Of a DNA stretch of 64,000 nucleotides, positions 27,501 through 39,500 are shown piece after piece. Source of the stretch: Macrostomum hystrix. Taxonomy: Eukaryota > Platyhelminthes > Macrostomidae. The notes beneath the pieces are model-generated. The model saw only the letters and a program-made list of their open reading frames with translations, did no database searches and was not told where the DNA came from. Position numbers and translations under genes: made by a program. Each line of letters opens with the position of its first letter. Positions within the stretch are counted from its first letter, which is position 1. The DNA lies in contig CATNEN010000038.1 of the NCBI GenBank assembly GCA_950097015.1, positions 12,456,001-12,520,000 on the forward strand, written 5' to 3'.

Positions 27501-30500
27501 CACTGAACTGTTGAATGTACGATAGCAGGCGTCTCTGAAGCCGTACCAGCCATCAGAACAGGCTGTCTGGTCTAAATCAATGAAGAGGGGGTTTAAAATT
27601 AACTTTAGCTCGCAGTTAAAAAGTAGTTATAATGAATATAACACGCGCATCAAAGCTCACCTGTGAATCCACATTCCATAAAGAAGTAGCTATTGTTGGT
27701 CGAGTTGTAAAGCTTGTACTGACTCTGAAGATGAATATCGTTGGCATAGAGTACAGAACAGTTCTCGGCCGGAGGCAGGTTTTCTAAAAGTGTTTTTTGA
27801 CGAGATTTATTTAAATAAAGTAAACAAGTATGGTATTGACGACAGTAAATACGCAGCCACTAAGCAGCCAAATTCTTGCCATTTCCCTGACCCCAGAGCA
27901 TATTCACACACGCGGATACGAATGCAGTCACACTCACTCACCTGAATACATTCACGTTTTCATTGTCAGACAGTTCTAACAGACCATTGGGGGTTTTACC
28001 CCAAAAGGCTTAGCCACGATTCTTTTTAGGGGATTTGGGGGCCTACTGACGTGAATTGCACTAATAATAGCCACAAGCTTTCTTTCAGTGGCTCCGGCCT
28101 AAATTTACGACGTGTTTGCGAGCTCAGAGTGGGTGACAATATTATCATTTCCCGATTAAACTTTACGAGTACTTACCTGTGCTGTGCACCGAGAAGTACT
28201 GCTCAGGGCGACCGCAGAACTGATCCGGGTTTCCAGGACAGGACGCATTGCAGGAGCGCTGCGGCAAGGTCTCCTGGATCCCGTACTCGGTGGTGGAGAG
28301 GCTGCTCAGGCAGGAGCAGTTCTGCTGCAGCACAGCGGAGTAGGCCAGGCCGGCGGAGAAGCACAGGTAGCGGCACATGGACAGGCTCATGAAGCTGGAC
28401 CGGAATGACACGTTGCTGGGCCTGGTGATCTTCAGACAGCCCGGGTCCCTATCTGTGGTCATGCAGACGTAGCTGGCCACAGGACTGGAATGCTGAACAT
28501 CTCCAGTTTGGTTATAATAGAAGCCATTATAGATGGCGTGGCTTTGTTCTCTTGTATGAGACACAGCGGACAAGTCGACCTGACCGGGTACGCTGATGCT
28601 TGAGAAACTGTCGCCTCGTTTAAACACGAACACCTTGCTGTTGGGAAAGAGCTGGCTGTCGAAGTATATATGGCCGTTCAGCCACATGGGAATTTTCAAC
28701 TCCTTAGGATCAGTAAAGCCAAGCCACCAGTACGAAGTGTTTGTCAGATGGTACGTGTCTGTAAATTCCAGTCAGTACTATAATGATAACAAAAATGATT
28801 GCAGGGCTGCTGGCAATGGCACATCATTTGGTGACACTAGACCTGCAGCCAGCGAGGAGGCAATTCTGAACATTTCGCTGACTTCTGAGCACACATGCAC
28901 ACAGATAGCTCGTACCATAAGCAGGCTCACATGGGTGTGTACATTTGCCCTGACTTTCTCATCGTCAGGTAGTGCACACTCTCACTGTGCCTTGGAGTTT
29001 GGCCCTCAAGGGCGTCAATTGCATGACAAGCCTCTAAGCGAGAGGCAAACGCAAAAGACCGCTCAAGACCACTCACACCCTGCAGTCAGTGCTAGAAAAT
29101 GCTAATTGAAACTTTGATCTCTGACGAACTATCAAAGCTGCAGTTCACAATGTACTCACTTGACAAAACGGTCTTGAGGAACTGGCGATGCTCTGCAGTG
29201 GCAAAGCTCGCTAGCATTCCACCTGACTGAGCACAAATCTCTTTGGCCGTCCCAAACAGAGCCACTTGGTTGTGAAACGAATAACAGGAACCATTGAATG
29301 CGAAGCTTTGGCTATAGTTGCATTTAGTTGAAGAATTGTCTGAAAGTAGTAAAAGTTCAAAATGTAACATTTTTTAGTACAACAAAAGTTAATAAATGAA
29401 TAATAAAGGTAAATTACGGACCAGCCATGAAACAATAATGCATCGTATTGTTGACTAAGTAGTAGCCAGAGAGGTAAAAGCCTTTCTTGAAGATGTCCAT
29501 GCACGAGGAGCCGAAGACATCTTGCTCTTGGGAATCTGAAATGCAAGAAAATTCGAGGCAGTTTTTAACGTCTTTCTTGCCCGCAACTCGATTTGGCGAG
29601 GCCACATTCACTTGAGGCGCATTCGCGGAAAGAATGCTTGGGGGAATGTTGTGCAATTTTTACTACCATAAGGGCCAACCCCTACGGCACAATGAGAGTG
29701 CACGCTGCCTGACCATCAAGCAGTCAGGGCAGGTATAGCTCGCACATACTCACCTATGTATGTGTGCGTTCAGAATGGGCAGAATGGCCTCCTCACTGGC
29801 TGGGGGTCCACTGTCACCAAATAATGTGCCATTGACCTCAGCCCTCCCCAATAAATTCAATTTGTATACTCGAATACTAATATCTAAGCGTATAAAAAGT
29901 ACAATCAGAGCTCACCAACTCTGTAGACGGACACGATGGCGGAGCTGCCGATCACATTGCTGCTACCACAGGTTTGGTACCGATTTCCGCTGCACGTCAT
30001 TGAGCAGTTAGTGCTTGGCAGAGGCTCAACCAGATTCGTGTCCTGTAGCTGCACCTGACTCAGACAGTAGCAAAAGCTGGGCTTGAGAGCCGCCAGCTCA
30101 AGGCCCCGAGCTAGGCAAGTGGCCAGGCACTGGCGCAGGTGCAATTGACTGTCAGGTACTGGCAGAGGCGATGTACCAAGCAAGGAGTAATACAACTTGA
30201 AGCAGCCGAGCAGAACTGGAAAAAAATATGTTCGGTTTCATGGGAACTGGATAACGTCATTTTCTGAAAAATGAATTGATCAATTATCTATAATATAGAC
30301 GTCAAATTATCTATTAAATTATTACCTGGCTTCAGCGGTTTCTCACAGAAAGCACCAGCTAGACGCTGATCGCATCGCTGCAGTCGATAAGAATTGTAAG
30401 TGGCTTCACCAGTCGAGCTGGTAGCAAACGAGATGTTTTTCGCGTAGCTGTCGCAACTGCTGTCGGTGGCCAAATAGGCTGGCGAACCGCCCGAAGTTGA

Positions 30501-33500
30501 TGTAAAAACTTCGAAGCAGTTAACTGTACTAGAAAAGCTTCTAAACTTGATCTGATCAGGTCGAACATTGCACATCACCGGCGCGAATGAGGCAAAGGAG
30601 CCGCTCGGTGTATCGAGCTGGTTGGTGGCCGTTCTGTCAGCCAGGCCAACCCAGAAGCCCCAGCCTTCGTTTGAACGGGCTAGACCGGACCGGTTGTAGC
30701 CGTGGAAGCTTCTGGCAGCTACATACACCGATTCGATAGTAGCCGCGCTCTGTGGCACTGCCAAGGTGGCATTGAAGTGGTTGCAGAACATTCGGGCTTC
30801 ATCGTAGGTGAAAGCCATGGCAGCCAGCAGGTAGCATGTGCTGTTGAGCTGCAACCAGCCTGGCTCGCAGCTGGCATTCTTGGCCAGCCAGAAAGGCTCC
30901 GCTTGATCGCCGGCTCCTGGACAATCTTCCAGGCTAATTTTGTAACCGTAATCGGATGTTAACTCATTGTAGACAGTTGGCACGTGTACAGCAACTTTTG
31001 TAGTGTTCAGCTTCAAAATGTTGGCTTCAGCACAACTGTAGTTTAGGAACCAAAGCTCAGGTCCACTGTTAATGTAAGTCTTTGTCCATACTGCCATGCT
31101 ATAAACTCCCGTGTCGCCACTGAAGCCATACAAAGACTTGGGAAAAGTGAAGGTTGAGTGAATCAACGGGGTGGTAGGAATGCACTTCCAAGTCGTATCA
31201 AGTATAGCGAAATAAGCCTGTTTCGAATCGAAACTTGTACCGTTACATAAATCTGTCTGAGCAACCGATCTAAATAACCGGAAGACTGACACCGTATAGC
31301 TAGACCTGAAATATTAGATTTTGCAGAGAAATTAAAGTCAAGATTTTTTACTTCGATATTTCTGATTTCCTTGTTATAAAAATGAGAAAGACCAGGAGGG
31401 GCATTTAAAATACCCATATTTTTCCCTTTTCCAATATTCAAGCAATTGCCAGCAAAATCCAAAACAAGGGATAAAATTTTCCTTTCTATTCGATGAAATG
31501 ACTTCTAGAGTCACAAAACATCGGAGTCTTCAAGATATTCAACGATTCTCGTCGCGGTTTCTGGTGGCAAAAACCACTAACCACGGACGGCTTTGAAAGC
31601 TAGTTCGTCGTGAAGGGTGGAAAACCGTTCATTCGGTTTGAGAGCTTTCGTTAAGTAGGCAGTGGATATTTGAAATAGCTCTGTGGTCTTTCTACTGTTA
31701 ATGGGAATTGCGAAAGTACGAGTATAAAATGTGCTTCTTACGCGTCACCCGGAGCGAGTTCCACCCCCGAAGTATCAAAATAGCCGTTTGAAGTATTCAG
31801 AATTAGGTTCTTCTGAAACCGCATGAGCTTTCTGGTCCTGCCAGTAACGTTGAACAACAACCAATCTACTAGACCGTCAGATTTATAAAACGTCAAATTG
31901 ATTAGATCAGTGACAGATTGGGCATTTAACCAGAGCCACGCTTTGCTGACATAGTTCACGTCCATATCTTCTCGCGTGTACAGGTTCGGTCGGTTCAGCA
32001 GATTCAGCGGCTGCCATGGCAACAAAATGAGTGGACTTGCGCTACCGTAAAGCCGGTTGTCACCAAAATCATTATATCCGCTGAAAAGATCTCTATTAAT
32101 GCTGTACGAGTTCCAGTCTTGAGCGTAGTTTGTGTCCGGGTACAGCAGCTGATTAACAGATTTTATATTACTCTCGGCTGGAAATACTGGCATTTTGTTG
32201 TGAATTCGGGCGGCTAAGTGCCACGATTTTACTAAAATAGTACATTTTTCGCAAATCGTCAAAGTAATCCAATTTTCAAAGTGATAAGCAAAGAATGCGC
32301 AATTATTTTGCTCACTTGTCATTATGTAGACATACGAGTAGCCGTTAATTTTGCCACCCGCGCAGTACTGAAAGGACCCTGCGCCGCAGGCTATCATGCA
32401 GTTATTCTGGATTTCCACCTCGTTTGTTACCAGCTCAAAGTTCTCAAGAACTTTATCGTCACTCAAACAGGTGCAGGAGTCGCCCTCGATGATGGCTGAA
32501 TCAGCCAGACGATGTGTACAACTCCGAAGACACTCCTGCAGGGTTCCGCTGAGAATTGTCAATGTGTTGTTCTCTAGCTTAAACTGCGACGTAAGATTGC
32601 TTTTGTACTTGTGGCAGCCTTTGTAGTGGTTTCCTGTAAGATTATCCAACAATTATCGTCATAATTATCGCATATGACGAAACAGAGCAAAACAGGTAAC
32701 AAATTATTAGGTGCCAATCGCTTTTTGATTTCCGTTTATTTCACCAGGACTGCACTGCTAATGCATATTTATCCATTATCGAAAGTGCGCTTGAAAGCGT
32801 ATTGTGTGAGTGTTCTGTGATCAGTGGAATGGGCAGAATCGTCTCCAAGCTGACAGTCACTAGACAAAGCGTCATTACCACAGACCTCAACTGTTATTAT
32901 GTACTATTATATTATTATAAGTTGCTGTCTTTCTGAACGATTTCTAACTTTTCAAATTATTTGAACTCACGTTTTACGCAGAAAAACTTTCGCTTAGTAA
33001 TGTCAGTACAGCTAGTGCGGTAGGACATGTAGGGCACATGGATCTCATATGTGTAGATCGCTGACATAATATTTGTTTGTAGGCCAAAGTAGAAACACTT
33101 TTTGTCAAGCAATTCATTGACCGTCATATTAGCGAAGAAGCTCTCGAAGTTAAACTTTGAGGACATGACACTTCCATCAAGCAAGTGCGGGATCATGCCC
33201 AGCCAGCTCTGAATGCCAATGTTAATGTAAGGCTGGTCTGACAGATAGTATTTTGAATCTGGAACAACGAAATTTATAATAAGTTGCTCACTTCGAAATG
33301 GATATGTACATACATTCCAATTATCCATTTAATGAATACGGATAATTAAAAATGGATATAACCGATACGGAAATCAAATAATTCTTTGAAAATATATATA
33401 TTGGATAACCTAGCCCAGTTGGGGAAGATATACAGCCAAACTGACCGAAATTTCGCTCGCACCGGCGGGACACAACGCCTGTGAGGTATGAGTCAGTCCA

Positions 33501-36500
33501 GGCCCACGGGCTAAGGTCTGCGATGCCTCACACCTGCAGTCGCTTTTTGAGCAGGCTTGGCAGGAAGGAGCCCTGTGCCTTCGGGTGCAGGAATCCCTCC
33601 ACGCTGTCCCGTCAGCTGACCCATGGGTACACGTTCCGCGAGTGTTCAAGGCTGACCGGACAGAATGGGCAACAGCGCTGGATGACCCATCCAGGGCCTC
33701 TGGCCAAACTGGGTACGTCTAGCCCTGACTGGAGGGAAAGTTGTCACCCTTTGACCTTTGACCTTAACAGGGTACGCAGGTTAACTGCGGATCTGGCGCT
33801 GCTTTCTGCCGCCCTCTAAGGCCCAAGGTCTCGCCATGCCGAAGGGCGCTTGGCCGGGGAGTAGTCCGGTCTTTAGCGGCTCCTTTTTATTCTTTTCTCT
33901 ATTCTTGTGAATCACCGCTCACCCTCCTCCCGCTTTCAGCAATGGCTTCTTCTGCCCACTCTTATAAAGAAAATGAAACCGGGAACCCCCCGGTTGCTCC
34001 GGCCGCTACTAACAGCGCCAACGTCGCCCCATCGGAGGCTACCGGACCCGCTGCCACCCTGTCTGACGGAAGATCTGTCCCCGGACCTCTAGGCATCCGG
34101 TCCAAGGAAGCCCGTCACAGCCGTAACCAACGCCGCAACGAGCGGCGTCGGCGGCAGCGTGAAAGGGAGGCCGCGGTTCGGCAATCCACGGAGGTGGTGC
34201 CTCAAGTGGGCGAAGGTGCGGTTGTGCCGAAAGGAGCCACCGCCACCTCAGCCCCTCGGGAAACCGCCTCCGCGGGGTCACCACCCGCCGAGCCCACCAG
34301 CAACTCTAACTCAGGCAACGTGGCTGGGCCATCTGGAGCCGGCACACATGCAACGATGGCCAGCGAGGCCCCGGCCAGCCAACAATCTACCAAGGCCAAG
34401 GAGTCCTACGCCTCCAAGGCCAGTGCCATGCTCCAACCCGCGGTCATCGTTTTTGGGAAGAGCAAGACCTCACGGCCGAGCAGCTCGACAGTGCCTGGCG
34501 CATCATCGACGCTGCGCTCATTGACCAGCTCCTGGCTGGCCGCCCGGTGAGCGTGGTCAAATCGGCCAAAACGGACGGCTACATTTTCATCTGGTGCAAC
34601 TCAGAGGAAAGCAGCCGAGCTCTACGCGAGCTTCTGCCACAGCTAAAGTGGCGTAAGAAGCTCGGCAAGCTCACCTTCGCCAGCGAAAGCCAACGCCTTA
34701 AGACCGAGCGCTTAGTCAGATTCTGCTGAAGCTGCACCCCGACCTTGAGGCCAACGGGCTCCTTCACCATGCCTCCTCCCGCAAGGAGACGGGGTTCACG
34801 GTGATCCTGGGGCTCTCGGATGCGTGGACCAAGCGCTTGCCGCCAAAGTCCATCATTCACCTTGGTCTAACTCAGCTGACCATTCTCCGCTGCGAGGAGC
34901 GGAAAGCTGGCGAAGCCAAAAAAACCAAAGCTCCTGAGTCCGGATCCGGGGCGCAAGCTCCTCCGGCGAAGAAGCAGAGGCAAACGGTGGATCCCCACCC
35001 CGGTAAAGCAGCTCGCGCTGCCGAATCCGGACCTCGCGACCGCAGGCCTGCCAGGTCCACCCGGAGATCTGGGCTGGTCCAGCGAGCGCTGGAACAAGCC
35101 AGGACTCTCAGGGCGCACCTCGAGCGGGTCCACACATCGAACGCTCCACCGAAGCAGCCAGTGGGGCAGGAGCGACGAGGAGAGGCGCCGACTGACTGGT
35201 TTGAGGCTAGCACTCACCAGGCGGATCGCGCCATCCACGTTGACCTGACCGACGAGAGGCGAGCCTGGGCAGTATCGGCGTCACGACGCAAAGGGACGGT
35301 GAGGGAGACACTCATGCTGGGCCAATGTCCGCTGAGGGCTCCTCAGCCACCCTGACCGCCGGGGACGCCGAGATTCCCATGGAGCTATGCGAGCCTTCCA
35401 TCTCCGAAAAGGAAGAGGAGGAATTGCTACGTGACTCCCCGACTGCGCGGTCATGATCAGCAGTCCAGGTATTTGCTGCCTGCAGATTAATCTGCAACAC
35501 AGCGTCGCAGCTTCGGCTAACCTGATGCGTCAAGCCGAGCTCGACAAGCCGGGTCTCATCCTAGTCCAGGAGCCGTGGACCTCCAAAGGTAAGCCCCAAA
35601 ACGTGCCTTCTGGGTACAACTGCTTCTGCGTTAGCCCCCCGCGAGGCGAACCGGCCACCTAGAGCCTGTATCTTCGGGGCTAAAACCCTAGGTGCTTGGC
35701 TCAGATCCGACCTGTCTAACGGGGATATCTGCGTCATTCAATCTGAGGATCTGCTGCCTGGTTTACCTACCAGGTGACGCAGCGGTCGTCCGCCGGACGC
35801 TCGCCACCCTGGTTGAACTCTGCTCTGCCAGGAACTACGAGCTCATGGTCGCCGGCGATATCAACGCCCACCATACCCACTGGGGCAGCACAGGGATAAA
35901 CCAGAGAGGCGAACACCTCCTGTCTTATGTTGTCTCTACGACCCTTGAGTTCTGTAACTCCGGGTCTACACCTACCTTCGACAATGGACGCTGGTCAGAG
36001 GTGATTGACGCCACACTCGCTTCACCCAAGCTCTTTCAGAGTATTGGGGAGTGGCGCGTGCTCCCGGTGCCGTCCCTCTCTAACCATAAGTTCATTCACT
36101 TCCGTGTGGCGAGCGCTCGCAGCCTTAACCACATCACGTGGAGACGGAACGCTAGAAGTACTGATTGGGAAGCCCTCAGGCATGCCCTGGAGGCAACCCA
36201 TCGGGATCTTCGGGCCAACCACCCACTATTTCGACGTGCCGAGAAGCGGACGAGTGCGCGACTGTTTCAACAAAAACGCTAACCGCCGCCTTCGAGGAAG
36301 CCTGTCCCCTAAAAGCCTACAAAGGGAAGACATCTGTGCCGTGGTGGAATCCTGAGCTCGGCGACCTCCGTCTCAGAGCGAAGAAATTACGCCGCAGAGC
36401 AAACAAAACCAGGAGCCCTGCAGACCAGACCGTCTACCTTGAAGCCATTCATGGGTTCAAGAGGGAGATCAGGACTGCCAAGGCCCAGAAGTGGCGTCAA

Positions 36501-39500
36501 TACTGCGAGGAGCTAGAGGGCTCACGCCCCACCTCCAGGATTGTCAAAGCACTTACGCTGGACAAAATGTCCAAGCTCTCCTCGGTAAAGCGAACCGACG
36601 GCACGTCAACTGACAACCCAGGGGAAACGCTTGAGGTCATTCTCTCTGCCTTATTCCCCAACGAGCTAACCAACCCGACCACCTCAGACCACACTGAGGG
36701 ACGCCAGATGCTGGCTGCCTCTATCATCACGGAGGACCGCATCGTTAAAGCGGCCACCTCCTTTAAGCCTTTTAAGGCTCCAGGGCCTGATGGCATCGTA
36801 CCTGCTTTTCTTAGAGAGGCGGTTAAATCCCCAGGTTTCCTGCGCTCTCTTTGCAGCCTCTATCGAGCCTGCATCACGCTCGGGTACGTCCCGCAGGCAT
36901 GGACCGAGGCGAAGGTGATTTTTATCCCGAAGCCAGGCCACCCGGACTTACAGTCCATTAAATCCTTCAGACCAATCAGCCTAACCACCTTCCTGGTCAT
37001 GCTGATGGAGAGACTAGTGCTTTGGCGCCTTCTCTCAGTGGAACTGAAGAATGCGCCGCTCAGCGACAACCAGCATGCTTTTCGGGCGGGTCGCTCCACC
37101 GAAAGGCGCTGCTCGTTCTGGTCGACAATTGGAAAAATCTGAGCTTGGCACCGGCTTCGCCTAAAGTGTCTTCCTGGACATTGATGGTACCTTTGACAAC
37201 GTCCTCTTCGAGGCGTTCCGCAAAGCCCTTTGTGAGAGACACACTCACTCGTCCCTCACCAGATGGATCATGTATATGATCAGTCATCGCACGGTCACTG
37301 CCAACCTGCTGGGCCACCAACGGACGGTCCCCGTCCGCAAAGGGAGCCCGCAGGGAGGGGTTCTCTCTCCTATTCTCTGGAACATAGTCATTGACGAGCT
37401 CTACCGAGACGCTCGTCCTGACCCAATCCTGAAGGTGGGTTATGCGGACGATGTCACTGCTGTGGCGTCTGGCCCATCCCCTGATACTCTCAGGAACCTC
37501 CTTCAGAATTTCATCCACTCAATGAACAATGGGCGGGTCGCTGTGGTCTGAAGCTCTCCGAGACCAAGACTGCAGTGATCATGTTCACCAGCAGAAACAA
37601 GTGGCAGATAGAGCCGCTTAGGCTTTACGGTAAGGAAATTTCCTTCTGTAAGCAAACCAAATGCCTAGGGATCACCCTGGACCATAGGCTGAACTGGTCT
37701 CACCATGTTCAAACCAAAACCCAGAGGGCCCTCGCGATCCTCGCGCAGCTGCGAAGGGCCGTTGGCACCACCTGGGGGCTCACCCCCAAGCGCCTCTGGT
37801 GGATCTATACAGCAATGGTCAGGCCAGCTGTCTCGTACGGCAGTTTGATCTGGGCCAGCGCCCTGCAGATGAAGACCTGCCTGGAGGCACTTAGGAAAAC
37901 GCAAGGGCGCGCTTGTCGCATGACCATGAATGCCCCACTGTCTGCTCCTTACGACGGCCTCAATGTCTTCCTCGACGCTCCCCCGTTGGAAATTTTTGTC
38001 CACAGGGAAGCCGCTAAAACAGCGCGTCGGCTCATTGACGCCGGCGTCCGCTTCACGCCGCAAAGAGCAATGGCAAAGCGCAAACTTCTGCCTTCGAGAC
38101 TTGAAAGATAGCGGTGGACTACACGTCTTATCTGACGGCGAACCTCGCACTCTCAATCTCACCCAGCGCTACAAAATCATCATCCCTTCGAGGGAAGACG
38201 CCAGGAGGTCCACTGCTATACGGACGGATCCCTTAAAGACGGCCTTGCCGGCTTTGGGGTCTGCATCCTGATCAACGGCCGCGTCGTCGCCACGCATGCC
38301 CAACATACTGGGAGACTTTCTACGGTCTTCCAGAATGAAATCCTTGCCATCAGCTCCTGTGCCGCACAGCTGAATGCCAGGAATACGAGAGGAGAGACTA
38401 TCATCATCCACTCTGACAGCCAAGCGGCCTTAAAAGCCCTTTTGCCGCACCACCACGTGCTCCCGGACAGTCGCTGACTGTGTTTGGCAACTCAACCTCC
38501 TGGCCCGTAACAACACGGTCAGGCTGAGCTGGATCCCTAGGCAAGCGGGCTTCCCAGGGAACGAGCTAGCGGATACCCTTGCCAAGCAAGGTGGCTCTGG
38601 CTCTCTCCTGGGCCCTGCTCCCCTGGTCCCGATCCCTATCACGGTCATTAATCGCCTTATTGATGACTGGGCTGAGTCCCTCCGCAGGGACAGATGGGCG
38701 GGCACCCAGAACTGTCGGCAATCCCGTGCCGCAGTTCCGCGCCCGTCTCGCAGGCTTAGGAACATCCTTTTGAACCAAAACCGGAAGGATATCCGCGCCC
38801 TCGCCATGACCCTCACGGGCCACGGCTACCTCGCTAGGCACTTTTTCCTCCGGGGAGACCTTGAGAATGAACTCTGCCCATTCTGTGAGTACGACAACGA
38901 AGATGCTGAGCACTTTGTGTGTCACTGCCCTTTCTTTAACAGAGACCGGCTACGCGGGTACCGGGCCCAACCTGTCTATGGACGAGATCTGCCAGCCCGA
39001 CAGCATTCCACGGCTCGTCCAGTTCCTCCGGGCAACAAGACGAGCCACGTTCTTCCCTACGGAAGACAACGCTGCAGGACGGACCGGTGGACCACCCTGA
39101 CCGGCCCCGCGCCCTTGCCTGTCTGCGGGCCTACAGGGGTTAGCGGTATGGGCGATCCTCGCCTCCCCGCTGCGTCCATGGACCACCCTGCAAGTCAAGA
39201 AGTAAGTCAAGACCGAAATTTCTACCCCAGCTCATTTTTTATAGCTGGGTGAGCTTAAGCAGTAGACAATTGTCTTTCTCAAAGACACAAATTCTGAATT
39301 TCTAAACATCGGCTAGATAAGCTAGGATCTGTAACAGAAGCGCATTAGAGTTAAATATGTTTAACAATACGACTACCAAGACCTTTTGCAGCCCGTTTCT
39401 ATACTAAGGAGGGAGGAATTGCCACCTCGCCCTGAATTTTTTTGGCAGCACCTGAATGCTAACAGCATTAGGTGGTGACTGATTGGTTGACAGATTAGGC

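Larger units (their letters stand above)
33410..39215 (+). mobile_element. Non-LTR retrotransposon (APE + RT + RNase H), degenerate
   Basis: A GC-rich, plus-strand LINE of about 5.8 kb, opposite to the host gene. ORF1-like frames run from about 33942 to 35355 (basic, A/P-rich N-terminus), and ORF2-like frames from 35453 to about 39250. ORF2 has an APE-type endonuclease start, reverse transcriptase, an RNase H and a C-terminal zinc-binding motif. Several frameshifts and stops split both ORFs, so this copy is dead. The domain set fits the I/LOA/R1-like superfamilies; I cannot assign a clade. No poly(A) or target duplication is obvious, and an S1 SINE fragment abuts its 3' side. Confidence 0.88.
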
